Shown: positions 45,001-59,023 of the stretch, piece after piece
Layout: every line of letters begins with the position of its first letter
How positions within the stretch are numbered: the first letter of the stretch is position 1
Assembly (NCBI GenBank): GCA_030704615.1
Contig: CM060733.1
Location: 30,380,001 to 30,444,000 of the forward strand
From: Takakia lepidozioides
Lineage: Eukaryota > Streptophyta > Takakiopsida > Takakiales > Takakiaceae
Reading direction: 5' to 3'
DNA: 64,000 nucleotides
Notes under the pieces: model-generated
Database searches by the model: none
Seen by the model: only the letters and a program-made list of their open reading frames with translations
What the model was told of the DNA's origin: nothing
Position numbers and translations under genes: made by a program

Positions 45001-47029
45001 AAGCAGGTTGGACAAAGAAAGTTTAAAGGTGGCACGTACACTTCTAGTGCTTAGCGTGTGAGATCAAATGAGGGTTTCGGATCCAATTCATCCCCCTTGG
45101 AGCGTATGGCAGGTACTTTATTATGACCAATTAGTTTAATTTATAGACTTATACTATAAATTTGGTATATTTACTATTTACTTGTCATATGTGATGCATG
45201 AAGAAGTGGAGATATTTTGGATGATGTTATAAGCACGGAAGTCATGATATTTATTGGTGTCATACATAACGTGAAGTAAAATATTATGTGAGTATTTCTA
45301 CCAACTATAAGTTAAATAAAATTACGTATACAAAATTTCATGCTCAAACATGGTTCACTCATATTTTTTTCAACTATAGGAGGAAAATGGTCTTCTTCAA
45401 GAACAGAGGGTAACTGAAGTTTTTCATAAAACTTTGGTACAACCTTTTAATTGGAGGCAACGTGAAGTAGAGGTGGATTGTATGGAGTGGCATACAGAGT
45501 GTGTGATGGTAGTTTCATCTCAAGAGAAAACCATAACGATATGGAATTTGGTAAAAAATTTGACTAATTTCTAAAGGTCCATGTCTAGAAATGATCCTTA
45601 GAAAGAAACATATTTGTTAGACGAAAATGGCCTCAAAGGATAAAACTGAAACTAAATCATTTAGACCAATATTGAAAAAATCAAGGAGTGCTCACTAATC
45701 ACCATTGGAGTAGCTTTGACGCCAGCAATATTGTAAATTTGAAGTTTCTGTTACACGGGGGAAACATTCTAGAGTGGGAGACAATGTGGTCATCAAACTG
45801 AGGAATTGTACATCATGATTGGAAATGGAAGGCCAAAATTACACCATTTTTTAGACACGAATGTTGTGGTGAAATAAGAGTGTTTTTTCAACCTGTGTAC
45901 TACAAGCAAAGTTCTTTAATCTGAAAATGGTGATAAAGTTTTGATTCACCATTTAACTTCAATGCGTATTCTTCATCCAAAAGTTGGGAGATGGATTGGA
46001 AATGATATTCAACCAGTGGAACAAATTATGTACAGATACATTATTTCCCTATTTGTAGTTGTGGATGTGGAAGAGGACTTATTTCAGCATATGAGTTGCA
46101 AGATCCCGACCCGGAGGTATCACTAGCTAAAACCAAGGGAGCTCAGGTATGTTCCGCATTGGCCAAAGGTTTATGATATCCTACTTGTGAAGCTCTCCAC
46201 TTGGAGTGCTGGAGATGATTTCCAACTGATGTAGTGCTGGATGTTTCATTTAAGCAACCAACGGAGGTAAATAGAGATTGTTCTTCCTTGATACTAGGAC
46301 TGTTTTGGGTGTTAGGTATATTAACCAGGGTGGGTGTTAGGTTTTTTATACGTTTTAAAACCTCCCATCAAATAGTTACATTGTCGTTTGACTCTCTTAA
46401 TACCATTCTCGATAATTTTCGTCTAGTGAAATTCAGCCAAAATACACCAATTGAGTGGGAATATATTATGTAACTTGACATAAGACATTATTTTTTGTGA
46501 CCAATATTTGGGAGGGTGGAGGGGGAGCTCAACTGCACAGTGGGCAGATTTTTAGGTCCAATTCATGTTTGAGCTACAATAATTATTCAGGCCCTTGCCA
46601 AGGAGGGGGAAAAATAACCCAATATATATGTGTGATTCTAATAGGATTAGTCTACACTATGATTATCATTCTTTTATAAAAAGATGTATAATTAGAACTT
46701 ACAACATATTTGTAATTATAATATGATTAGTCTACACTATTATTATTGTATTTTTATAAATAAATAAAAACTTAGAACCTATTTGTAATTTTTATTTTTT
46801 TATTTTTTTAAAGCCCAAACAAATTTTTGATTTTGGAAACCTTATTAGGGCTGGAGGGCCCTGAAACAGTGGATTGAAGAACCTGATGGAATATTTTGAA
46901 TAACTTTAATATATATATTAGTCTATACTATTATTATTGTTCTTTTATTATAAGATGTATAATTAGAACCTAAAACCTATTTATGATTCAATAGCATGGA
47001 TTAGTCTACACTATTACTATCATTAAAGG
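45001..47029. other. AT-rich gene-poor stretch
   Basis: Only short ORFs without recognisable motifs. The 46450-47020 part is strongly AT-rich, with repeated GATTAGTCTACACTATTATTA-like words. The block ends abruptly at 47030, where duplicated sequence begins. Confidence 0.45.
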
Positions 47030-47130
47030 AAGTCAGGCCCACGCCAACAAGAGGTGGCGAAGGCGATCTTGCAGACCGGCCAGAGGTGGGGCTTTCGAAG
47101 AACCTGACTAAATAATTGGAGATGGTGCGG
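47030..47130 (+). pseudogene. Broken duplicate of the small SMP-like gene
   Basis: GAAGTCAGGCCCACGCCAAC is shared with 27469-27488, but small deletions follow (AACAAGGGAGAGGTGG is AACAAGAGGTGG here; GAAAGGCGAA is GAAGGCGAT) and shift the frame. The 5' half and the start codon are missing because the duplication begins inside the gene. Confidence 0.7.
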
Positions 47131-47399
47131 AGCTGACTTCACTGGGGCTGTAATGGATCCAGCATTAAAGTAGAATGAGAGGAGTGCAATTTATCCGAAT
47201 GCCAAGTCTGTTCATGCAGGCAGGGCCCAGACTAGTTGTCCGTGTTGCATTTTGACTAGGCCAAGGCGGATATTTGCTTCTACTGCAGTGGAGCTAGATT
47301 TCTTCATCCCGTTAATCACGCAATAAGTGTCGGATCTAGCATGCGTAAGCTCGGATCAGATAGGACTCAAGAATCCTGGGTTAAATATATAAACAAATT

Positions 47400-48420
47400 G
47401 ATAGCTTCCTGCAGATATAGTCACAATATGCTCTTTGTATGATTCAATGCTATTAATTGCTTTGCTGCGGTCTTGGATGTTCCTGCTATCCCAACGCTGA
47501 ATGTGAGACTAGCGACATTGTCTTATTATTCAATTGAAGAATGTTAATGTAACCTCTGCAGAGAAATCGTCAGGTTTCAGGTTTTCTATTGACGGTTGAT
47601 GTTTTAATGTTTACGTGTTAGTCTGGGTCATATCCATCTACATATCCATGTCACTTCCTCATGTGGGGCTGCTCATGTACTCTTCATGGTGATCATTTTG
47701 AAGTGTTTTAAATACCAGATACGTGTTTAGCCATAGATCCCGTTCCTGGTTTGATCACAGCAGCAAGGGAGGGTGGGGTAGAGAGAATGGGGAGGCCATG
47801 ACTTTGAACACAAATGAAGCTTATTTGGTTGCTTTTTCATGAAACCTTTTCTCTTGTCAATATGTATTCAAACATCCACACGGCTCCTGCCCTGCCTCTT
47901 CTTCCCACTTATTATCTGTAGACGTGTCCTTTCGCTTCAAACGGGGGCTGGGCAGTACACGTGGCGAACTACTCTGCCTGTGCGTGGGGATCCAATGACT
48001 ACTTGCCCTCTGTCATTAGAAGGCTTGATATTTTATTGATCGCATGTGCCAAGTAAGCAGGTATGATCAGTATTTGACGAAAGAGTTTAGGGTGGCTGTG
48101 AGCTTTATACAAAGAGCTCACCGCGGAAGATAAACTATGATTTCGGTGAGAATCAGTTCATGAGATCTATACTTTAGGGGTTTCGAAACAGCCCCAAAAC
48201 GAATGAGTAGCCCCACATAGACGATGATCTTTGCCATCCAGGTTGGTCCTACAAATTGTAGCTTCTACACTCTCTGCCACAATGTCTTGAGTTAGACACT
48301 TCAACGGCGGCTCATCAGAGTGTGGTCAATGTATACTGCAATAACCCGACGCAGCACCTTCGATTGGATCTAAACCACATGTTCTGGTGCCGATCAGCAT
48401 CCAAACCATAACTTTTCAAA
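47400..48420. other. Unshared insert within duplication copy B
   Basis: No gene recognised. This stretch has no clear match to copy A and separates the two conserved blocks. Confidence 0.35.
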
Positions 48421-49298
48421 CACCAACACAACACATTATTCCATCAAAATCACGATTGCGGAGATCTTCTTATTCTGAAGTAAATTGCGGGCATTGTTGA
48501 CGAGAAAGCGCAGGGGAAAGTGCGGAGTGCTTGGCCGTGTGTACAAGCGGCCGTATGGCATTCACGGGTTTTCCTTTTATCCCCTTCAATAATTCCACGT
48601 AAAGCTTACGAGGCCTTCCTCTCCTTTTCATTACAAACAAAAAGAAGAGAAAGTCGCAGACGCAAGAGGTCGTGTTTGTTGACTAGTGTCCGCCACTGTG
48701 GTGAGCAGCTCAATGCCTGCCATTACTGCCCCAACTGCCCCGCCATCTCCCCGGGTCCCAGCTTCCCCCCTTGCTCGATGGTCACGGACCCTGCGTTTAC
48801 GCGGTCGCATGGAAGGTGGTGACCCGGGGACAAGTGCAAGCAAACGCAAGTCGGTGGGTAGGACGACGCGTTGACACAACACAGCGCGTTTGTTGGAAGA
48901 AGACGACGACTCACGTCAACGGCTTGTGCCTACATATCGGCCCCGCTCTCTTCGCTTCTCCAAACTCAGGCTTCAGAGCAAGCGAGGAGAGTTGAGAGAG
49001 CCGAGTAGTAACAGCCTTGTCCAGAGGCGCTCTATCCTGATCCCTCTATCAGATACACAGGGAGCGATTGAGCTACAGTGAATCCGACGAGCTGAATTAG
49101 AGAGTGAAAGTGGGATTGAACGGATTTCCGAAACTTGAACATTCAGATACTTGACGAGGAAACGAAAATCCACGTTCAAATCGTCGAGCCTTATACAGGT
49201 GACAAATAGAGAGCTCGGTACTTAAGCTTCAATTCCAACTCCAGCACGCGGAGAGGATTCAACGCGGTCGATTATCTGCAGCTGATTTTATTGACAAT

Positions 49299-52260
49299 AT
49301 GGAGGCTCTATTGAACTCAATGGCTTCGTGGAAATCCCTTTCTGGAATCACAACACCAGTGAGGAAGTTGTCTTCCTCAGAAGTCCAACACGTGCAGACA
49401 TTTTCGGGGACACCCGCATCGACATCGTCATTCTCCTCCAAGAAAAAACCTCAAAGCATCCATGCAACTCTATTGGAACCCACGTCAGAGCTGAATGAAA
49501 ATTCCTTGTGGGAATTTGGAAGGCTTGCCGATAACTTGACGTCCGCTGGAAGCTCCACGGGTAGGCTCGGTACATTGAGTAGTTCTCCTCCTCATGCACC
49601 TCATGCAGGACGGTCTTCAGGGTTCTCGGCCACCTTGGGGGAGGTTCTCACATATCAAGGTGCTAAGCTCCAGAGGTCAAGAAGCTTGGAGGAAGCGGAG
49701 AGAAGAAGAAAAGAGATGATCCCCTTGCATAAACTTCGCCAAGGAGGTTTTGTGGAGGATTGCTTGATGTACAGACAGATATTTGTAATTCGGTCTTATG
49801 AAGTGGGCGCAGACAAGGCAACGTCGATTGATACTTTGTTTAGTCTATTTCAAGTGAGTCAGAACTCTCCGTGCTCGTTCTTCCTGACATGTAGAGAGAA
49901 CGTTTCGATGGTGTACTAGGTAGGCCAGGCTTAATAATTCGCCCAGGAAACTCTTGACCGTGGTATACCTCCCAAACATCGACAAGACTGCATACAGTCA
50001 ACAATTCATTTTGAAAGTTTCAAGAGCTTCTGAACTAGTATAATAAGAAGGCCTAGAAAATCTCTGCACAAGCATTTGAGTCGGATTTTACATTTGAGTC
50101 GGATCACAAAATCACCCTTGGAGAGTCCTTAGAAATGGATCAAAGTGGCTTACAGTTGCAGCGTTGCTATGCAGGAAATGGCACTTTGTCACGTGTCGCT
50201 GTTGGGTATTAGCGGGGATGGCTTTGGAGCAACACGCGCCATGAATCTTTGCCGGCTAATCTGGGTGGTGACGAAAATGCATGTGGAAGTCGAGCGGTAC
50301 CCTGCCTGGTAAGGTTTACATTTGTTTTGCATGAAGCATGATTAACTACATGTAAAGTGGTGCTACTTACCACCGCTGCATTACCTAACAGTACTTTATG
50401 CCTTCCCTGCGGGATGGGAGATGTCGAGATTCGTTTGTTTCCAGCCCTCATGTTGTAAAGATATTCTGGTCACTCATTCTCTGCTAGTTAGTAACAATTC
50501 AAAAGCGTTTAAAGCTGTGGGGTTAACGAGTACGACTGTAGCAAAATCTAGAGGCATAAAATTTATCCACATCCGGAGTATATGCTGTGCCCGCCTTGAG
50601 ATCCGGGCACGAGGCAAACCAAATAACTCGACACTCTTATTGTCGAAGATTAAGTAGGCGTGTTTGCTTTGATTGAGAGGTGGACGGCCCTTGTCCATCC
50701 AGCGATTCTGGAGGTTGCCATGAATGGACCACTTTACCCACTTTTGTCAGCCATGGTCATCGCATGCAGCCCGACCCTTTATGTTTCCAGCCTCTGGATA
50801 TTGCGTTGTTGCAGCTTGATTTACGTCATACAGAAGAAGGAGTGGCTTGGTAATATGGACACTGGCAGCTAAGCTTTCTGCTACTATATGATTATTGTGC
50901 AGGCCTGAAGTAGTGGAGATAGACACTTGGGTTGCGAGCGCTGGCAAGAATGGAATGCGACGCGACTGGGTGATGCGGAGCTATCAAACTGGCGAGGTCC
51001 TCGCTCGTGCAACCAGGTACATCATCACGGATCTGATGCTCGTATACTGTAGACGATTCACGTTGACACATATAATTACCAAGTAGTTCTTATCTCCTGC
51101 AAGGCGGTTCTCTGGTTCTTTCTATAGGTTTGTAAAACTTCGCTACTTCAGAACATAAAGTGGAAAACAAAATTGTCACATGTGTATAGAAGTCTGTTGA
51201 CTGGGATTGTGGTTCAAGCTGTATAGCTTATTAATCTGATCTCGACTCATATTGGGCTGTTTGATAATGGATTGTGCAGCACATGGGTGATGATGAACGA
51301 AGACACCCGACGCCTCTCCAAGATCCCTGACGAAGTTAGAGCCGAGATTGAACCATGCTTCATTGAAAACCGCGCGGCTTTTCCTCCGTCCCAAATTTTC
51401 CCGAAGATTGTCAAAGTGACTGACGACACAGCCGACTTCACAAGCTCTAACCTCACTGTAAGACTTTGTCATAATATACCCAACCTCCAATGTCACTGGG
51501 AGCGTCATAGTCTCTCTAATAGACACTGACACTCACGGAACGGTCCTTGCCTTTCTAACTGCAGTGACTTAGAACTCGATCGCATGGTGATGTTAAGAGC
51601 AATTCCTTTGAACTACGCAATCGTTTCTGGCTGTGTACATTGAACGCGGCTCTTATGGTGCATTTTGTTGGCCTGCAGTCTTGGAGAGGAGATTTGGACG
51701 TAAATCAGCATGTGAGCAACCTCAAGTACATCAGCTGGGTACTACAGGTACAATTCGATCCGTCCACACGAACAAAAGAAATCTGCTGCAATTTACAATT
51801 CCACGAGGAAGAAGTTTTGTAGTATATATTTCGCCCTCGGATTTGGTCTTTTACTGGTCCCAAAGATGATAGGTATGTTCAAGATGCTAAAGTTCCAACC
51901 GGGTTAATGTTGCAGAGTGTTCCGCCACGAAAGTTTCAGACTCACGAACTGACTAGCCTGACGCTGGAATACCGACGGGAATGCACCAGCTCTGATGTTG
52001 TGGAGTCCCTCACAAGACCCGAGGCAACAGACACTGCGCCACAAACTGCGGATGCTAACACAAACGGAAATGCTAGGTCTGGTGAGAATTTGCACATGAA
52101 AGGAAGTCACGCAGATGAGGCTATCACGTCCGAGCTCGGAAGGTCTGGAATGGCGGTAGAGACTCTTAGCCAGTTAATTCATTTACTTCGTACTCAGGGA
52201 GAGAATGCCGAAATCGTCCGAGGGCGTACCTGCTGGCGACCAAGGAGCGAACAGCACTGA
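49299..52260 (+). CDS. Acyl-ACP thioesterase, FatB-like (copy B, 464 aa)
   Basis: Six exons in phase: 49299-49853, 50175-50308, 50903-51016, 51280-51457, 51679-51747, 51916-52260. Exons 2-6 have exactly the same lengths as copy A (134, 114, 178, 69, 345); exon 1 is 6 bp longer (an extra PHAPHAG-type repeat, less a lost Glu-Leu pair). Catalytic D334, N336, H338 and E372 are present. Differences from copy A cluster in the transit/linker region; one notable change is SWRGD here against SCRGD before the catalytic loop. Intron 2 is 594 bp against 286 bp, owing to an insertion at about 50342-50705. The TATA site of copy A is TATACA here. Intact and probably functional; product acts in the plastid stroma. 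Confidence 0.93.
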
Positions 52261-53479
52261 GCACAAGTTCCCAGCCCTCCACTGCATACTTGCAAAATTG
52301 CTAGATTAGAGGAGACCCTTAGACTCAAGATTAGTGCATGAGAGTCGCCTTCTCAGGCTCTTATTTACAGGGGGCCTCTTGTCCACATCATTCTAGATAG
52401 GCATAGCACTTCCCTCCATTGGGAAACAGTGATCCACCACAATTTTTGATCCAAAAGGACAAGCGGTCAAACGAATTTACAGAGGCTACTGCTCCAGGTG
52501 AGGATGGTTGGAATATTGCAGGATTGAGCCTACCCCGGATCACCCCGGTGCATGCTATGACATACCATGACAAGTGGGTCTGTTGAAGGTTTGGTCAATT
52601 CAGGGCTGAACAGCTTCTGTGCTGCGAACAATTACTCGGACTTATGGATCCGACATGTACATACATTTGTAACATATTAACAATGCTTACGAGGGAACTC
52701 TTGTCTGTATATTTTCAAGCACGTCTCCCTTCAAGAAACGACTGCAGTGTAGTGTGTAAAGACGGAACCCCCATAGTTAATCCCCGCAATCAATCTCATA
52801 GTAATGTTAGAACGTTAAAATCGTGATACAGCTGCAGCGGAAGAGAAAACTCGGGGAAGTACGAAGGTATATAAGGTAACAAGAACAGATCAGACGCACG
52901 TCCCTTTGGAGCTCTGTTGCACAAGGGCTTATATCATATGTAGAAGTGGTGGGACTTATACGGTAATTTCCATTTAAAACTACTTATGTGCATGGGACAT
53001 ATGTATTCCCACTTCCATGCAAGGAACTTTTTAGACTTCGGGGACAAAGTTTGTTAGATGAGAATGAGAGAAATCATCTTGGGAACATCTGAAGAAGTTT
53101 AATTAATAGACATAGTTCGTTCAACAGGAACATTTTCTTATATTTTGGAATTTATAACATAAAATGATAAATCTAAGAATATATGAAATGCTCAATTTAT
53201 AGACAATTTTAATAGATCATATAAACAATTTCAATATATCAAATCTTCAATGTAAATATTTAATCAAATAGGATTCCTTGATTTCAACAGATAAAGATCA
53301 GATGAAATATAATAAGATGGATGAGTCACAAATATCTGATTCCGTGTGATGTGTTATCAGATTTTGATTGGAAGGATACCTTATCTCACTCCACCTTCTC
53401 TCTTATCGAGCTCTAGAATTTCAACTTTTGTATTTTTGTAGCTTTTGGTGATGAGTATAGTAGGACTGTAGGCCAGTAT

Positions 53480-56400
53480 TGTGAAGATTAATGGAGACAA
53501 CTTCGTTGTCTGGAAGTTCCAAATGGAGATTATTTTTGCAGCAAAGGAGCTGGAGGAAATCGTGAAAGGGATTGAGAAGAAGAAAGCGCCTCTGATAAGG
53601 TTGCTTGGTGGAAGAAGAACAATCAAGCACGAATGATTATTAGCACAGCGGTTGACATGAATCATCTTCAAATGATGGTTCAGTGTACGACTGCGCACGA
53701 GATATGGACCAAATTGGTGTCAACTCATGAGCAGCATTCTTCCGAATGTGTACATGCTTCAATACCAATTTTACGAGTACAAATTCCAACGGGGAGATAG
53801 TATAGCTGTGCATGTCTCCAAGATTGAGCACATGGCTAGACAATTAAATAATCTTGGTGAGCAATTTTCTGAGAAGACAATTATTAGCAAGACTATATGT
53901 AGTTTGCCGCCGAGTTACAGACATGTGCTGTCAGCATGTACCAGAAGGAGAGAAGACAATGCAGAATCTCAATGTAAGATTATTGGAGGAAGAATGCCTA
54001 AACAGGATACAAGGTATCTCTGAACATGAAGGAGAGAAGGCATTTTTTAGCAGATCTGGCCCGGATAGACAAAAAGAAAAGGTCAAGGAGGACTCTGATT
54101 ACATCAAGAAACTCAAAAGTGAAACGGAGTGTCACAATTGTGGCAAGTGCGGCCATTGGGCCAGAGAATGCAATGAGCCTAAGAAACCTCGCAAAGGTCA
54201 CAAGACTGATGCAAGGATGAAGAGCGAAGCGAAGTTTATAGTGAGTGATCATTCACATGCAGATGATAGCAAACATAGACATCAAGATAGCTCATATGTA
54301 GCACTAATGGTTTACTCTTCAGTGAGAGAATTTCAGGCAGAGTCAAAAGAGTTTTTCTCTAACAAAGATGATAAAGAGACTTGGTATGCAGATGTTGGTG
54401 CATCAGAGCATTTGACTGATCGTCGAGAGTTATTTGTCAACTTCAAGGCGATAGAGAAGAAAACTTGGCTAGTCATGATAGCCAACAGTTAATGTCTGTG
54501 GGCAAAGGGAAAGGGAGATGTCCATTTTAAGATATATATTGATGGTGAAAGTCTAGAGGGGACTATGAAGGGAGTTTTATATGTTCCAGAATTGAGAGCG
54601 AACCTATTCTCAATAGGACAGGCAGCAGACCAGAAAGGAGAAGTTGTATAAGCTTAATATCAGTGCCCTGAATGCAAGCATGTCAACAGCTAATGCAGCA
54701 TCCACGTCAACAGAGTATCATAACGGTGATATTGAGGGAGATAGTCACAATCCACTGATACCAGTTGGGAATGCGAAGTTGTGGCATCATCGATTATGTC
54801 ACATGAACAATCGATCGATCAGGAAGACAGCCTCTGTAGTAAAGGGAATGACCATCATAGGAGGTGATAATGCCAATGAACTTTGCTCCGGATCATCTAC
54901 GGAAAGCAACACCAATCTAGCTTCCCTGCCAAATTAGACAAGGAACGGTCATCAGATGTTGGGGCATTCTTCCACGCAGATCTTTGTGGACTGATGAGCG
55001 TAGATTCCCTGGAAGGTATGAGATATTATATTCTATTCAGGGATGACCAGAGCGGCTACATGTATGTTTATTTTATCCAGCATAAGTCATAAGCCTTTGA
55101 ATGTTATAGAGAGCTTGAACATGAGGTTCAGAGAGATGCTCAGACAAGAATTGACAAGTTACGAACTGACTGGGGAGGAGAGTTTGTTAGTAGTGAGTTT
55201 CAGACCTACTTGAATAACAAGGGTGTTCGACATGAACATTCAGCCCCTTACACACCAGAACAAAATGGATATATTGAGAGAGAAAATCGAACCATTATGG
55301 AGGCAGTGAGAAGTATGATACACTCGCGAGAGTTGCATAAATCTCTTTGGGCAGAGGCAGTTAGTACAGTTGTTCATGTACTTAATAGATCGATTAACAA
55401 GAGACTTGGAGATAAGACTCCATTCGAGATTATCCACAAGAAGATACCAGATGTGTCTTATTTCCGTGTTTTCGGATGTATAGCATACAAACACATTCCC
55501 AAACAGTTTCGAACCAAGCTAGATGCTAAGAGTGAGAAGCATATCTTTGTCAGATACAACAAGGAGAGCAAAGCCTAGCGACTTTGGACTCCAAGGACTA
55601 AGCATATTGACATCAGTATAGACGTTATTTTTGACGAGTCGTTTGATGTCATAAGCACAGAGAAGTCAACGCCAGAGCAGATCGTGGTCATCCAGACCAC
55701 AGTGGAGGACGAGAATATTCCAATTCAAGAAGTACCTGCAGGATCAAAGAACTTTGTTTCTGAAGACAAAGTCCTACATCTTCTCAAGCTGATTACAACA
55801 GCGACAATGCCAACAATTTCACCGCAACGTCACAGGATTTGGAAAATTCAGAAGAGCATCTACGTGAGATAGTTGATGCTCCTAGAATGAGGTGACAATC
55901 AACACGGTTTTGGTGAATGGGATATGAGCAGAACGCGGAAGCATTCATCTCAGGCATGTCTTGCTTCGGATGATGATGCGATCATCGAACCATTATCTTA
56001 CAAAGAAGCTATGAGATCTCCGCAGGTAGAAGCGTGGAGGAAAGCTATGCAGGAAGATATTGATTCTCTAATTTACAATAAGACATGGAATAGAAAATAG
56101 TTGGCATATGAGCAGGAAGGTTGTTTAGATAATCTTCGGAGTGATTGTATGTATCTGCCAATTTAAACTGTATGTGTCAAAACCTGGATGATGGATATTG
56201 ATTAAACCGCATTCAACCAATAATTCACATATATGAATATATGTGTTTCTCTAAAATATTCAACTATCTATCTACAGCTTGCACCCAGGACGAAGTAAAT
56301 AGATGTGTGGATAGTGCAAAAGCTGCACAAAAACTTTGGGCTAAGACTCCTTTGTGGAAGAGAGCCGAAGCACTTCACAGAGCTGCGGCAATTCTAAAAG

Positions 56401-59023
56401 ACCAAAAGGCTCCTATTGCAGATTGTCTGGTCAAAGAAGTCGCAAAGTGTCTAAAAGATGCAATAACTGAGGTAATATATGCTATTCAACATTCTCTTGC
56501 TATGAAATATGTAGGATCATCATTTCTCTAACTTCATTTGACCCAACATATATTTTTTAAAATATACTATGATTTAACGACCCACAGGCAAGGAATAATT
56601 AGTCATTGAATTTTACCACAATTTTTGTTGATTACCACTATAATCAAACTTAGAGTTGTCATGGTCTGCTAATACGAGAGCTATAAATTATCTGTGCCAT
56701 ATGAACAGGTGGTACGGTCGGGTGATCTTATATCTTATACAGCAGAGGAAGGAATCAGAATTCTATCAGAAGGAAAGTTCATGGTTCCCGACTGCTTTCC
56801 AGGAAATGAGAGAAACAAATTATGTTTTGCATCCAAGGTAAGAATACGAAATTGATAAATAATCTTTTGTATCCTACTTGGACCACATCACTTTCTAAAG
56901 TTGTTATATACATGTACATTTGTTGACTATGGTCGTAGGATAGATGTGGGGGGATTTTGCTTTGCACACGTGTACTTCATTCAACAAAATCAAGTTATAT
57001 GTATCAAGATTTTCATCTTGAATTGTGTCTCTAGATTCCGTTGGGAGTGGGTTTTGGCGATTCCTCCATTCAACTACCCCGTTAATCTGGCTGTGTCCAA
57101 AATTGGTCCAGCACTTATTGCAGGAAATGCAGTCGTTCTCAAGCCTCCAACTCAGGTATTCTATACTCTATATCTCATGTATACTCTAGTGCTAACCTAC
57201 TTGAGTTTGAACATTCATTGAATTAAGAGGTTACCTTCTTTTGGTGTATTGTTGAGAGTGATAATGCATACCTGTTTCAAATGATAGTCATGGACAAGCT
57301 AGAATTGAACTTTAAATTATAATTAAAGAGAAAATCCATGAAATTATTGTTGCACAACTATCTTATATTTGCTAGTAGACTTCGTACCAAGACAAAGTTA
57401 TTGACATTTCATAACATCAGTGTGGAGCTAGATGACCATTATGGGAAAAACATATGAATGGTTTATGTTGCGAAATATAATATCGTATTGGAAACAATTA
57501 GTACATTAGGAATTGAACAATCAACGGGGAGTCTTCTCTTGGTTTTTGGAACATCTTCATTATTAGTCCAGAATCCATACTCTTTATTTATTCGCAAGCA
57601 ATGATTCGACTATCGCTTGAATAATACTTTTGAGTGTTCCCTCATTTCTGGTGCAGGGGGCTGTGTCTTGCCAAAGGGTTTTCGCAAAAGGCAGGAATCG
57701 ATTTTGACGAGATATATTTTCCTGTCATCCAGCAAGATTCTATTCGAGTTTTTTTTGCAATAGCTACCTCTCAAGACATAGAGATGGAGCAGTTTGACCT
57801 TAAAACGGCATTCTTGAATGGGGACCTCATGGAAGAAATCTTCATGTAGCAGCCAGAAAGATTCATCGATGAAGGAAAGAAACAATGCGTTTGTCTGCTA
57901 AAGAAGAGTCTATATGGATTACGGCAGGCTGCCAGACAGTGGAATCAAAAATTCCATGGATTCTTGGTAAAATACAATCTTATCCCAAGCACCGCAGATC
58001 CGTGTGTGTATACAGCAGTGAACAGCAGCAGGTTTGTGGAAACCATTCTTGGAATTTGGGTGGACGATGGAATCCCGTGCTCGGCAAACCGTCTAAAAGA
58101 CATACTTGCATACTTGAGACAAATTTTCCAAGTTGTTGAAGGAGACGTGGGATACTATATGGGATGGGAGATCCATAGATACAGAGGAGTTCATCAGATT
58201 TTTCTGTCCCAACAGAGATATGTGGAAGAGATCTTCAAGAGGTTCAATATGCATGACTCTAACTCAGTCAGTACTCCCGTAGACCCACATGTTCAACTCA
58301 GTCTCTACGCAGAAGACTATGATGAAGAAGATCTTCAAGTGCCATATAAAGAGGTTATTGGGTGCTTGATGTATGCATCCATGTTGACAAGACCTGACAT
58401 CACTTATGCAGTCAACAATGCAGCGAAGTATTCCAACAAGCCCAAGAAAATCCACTGGACTGTTGTCAAGCGGATATTTAGGTATCTGAAAGGTACCAGT
58501 GATTATGGTTTGCTTTATGGAGGAAAAATTGATTCCACCATCCTCGTGGGGTACTGTGATGCACATTATGCAAGGGATCCAGATAACCGGCTCTCTCGAA
58601 CTGGTTTTGTTTTCTTCCTTGGACCATCCATGATTGCGTGGAGTAGTCATAACCAGAAATGCACAGCAATATCGACTATTGAAGCAGAGTATATTGTTGC
58701 TTGTGGGGCTACCTGGCAAACAATATGGCTTCGTTGATTTTTGCTGAACATTGGCTTTTCACAGTTGAAGCCGACAGTGTTGTACGGGGACAACCAGAGT
58801 GCCATCAAGCTTGTCAAAAACCCTGAACGTGGGAAGAGGACAAAACACGTTGATATCCAATATCATTTCATATGAGAGAAGTATCGCAACAATGAGATCA
58901 CCATTTCATATGTGCATACTAATGAGCAAGTAGCTGACATCATGACCAAGGCAATTTCTAGAGAGAAATTTTGCTTATTTCGCAAGATGATGGGCATGGT
59001 CTCTTTCATTGATAACAAACAGT
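53480..59023 (+). pseudogene. copia gag-pol polyprotein, multiply broken
   Basis: Gag begins near NGDNFVVWKFQMEI (53490), CCHC knuckle CHNCGKCGHWAREC (54130). The protease reads YADVGASEHL: Val replaces the Ser/Thr of D(S/T)G. GAG-pre-integrase LWHHRLCHMNNRS (54780), integrase HADLCGLM, RTDWGGEF, PEQNGYIERENRT. RT resumes at 57660 with AKGFSQKAGIDFDE, KTAFLNGDLMEE, then a stop; GIWVDDG stands in place of YVDD. RNase H: GYCDAHYARD, STIEAEY, LYGDNQSAIKL, ending near 59023. At least six stops or frameshifts. The RT N-terminus is missing, replaced by the GAPN insert. Confidence 0.85.
56278..57155 (+). pseudogene. Captured fragment of NADP-dependent glyceraldehyde-3-phosphate dehydrogenase (GAPN), three exons
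   Basis: Three consecutive exons with their introns: 56278-56471 (CTQDEVNRCVDSAKAAQKLW), 56709-56837 (VVRSGDLISYTAEEGIRILS) and 57035-57155 ([20 protein letters not shown]). Each has AG acceptor and GT donor. These match the plant GAPN (ALDH11-type) N-terminal half in order. The third exon has one extra G (GTGGGTTTTGGCG) that shifts the frame, so it is a pseudogene. It lies inside copia 2, between about 56100 and 57655. Because introns are kept, capture was at DNA level, not via spliced mRNA. The catalytic Cys/Glu half of the enzyme is absent. Confidence 0.85.

Larger units (their letters stand above)
47030..52760 (+). repeat. Segmental duplication copy B (matches 27461-33310)
   Basis: Same order and orientation as copy A. 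The left breakpoint abuts AT-rich unrelated DNA at 47030; the right similarity fades at about 52760. Confidence 0.85.
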
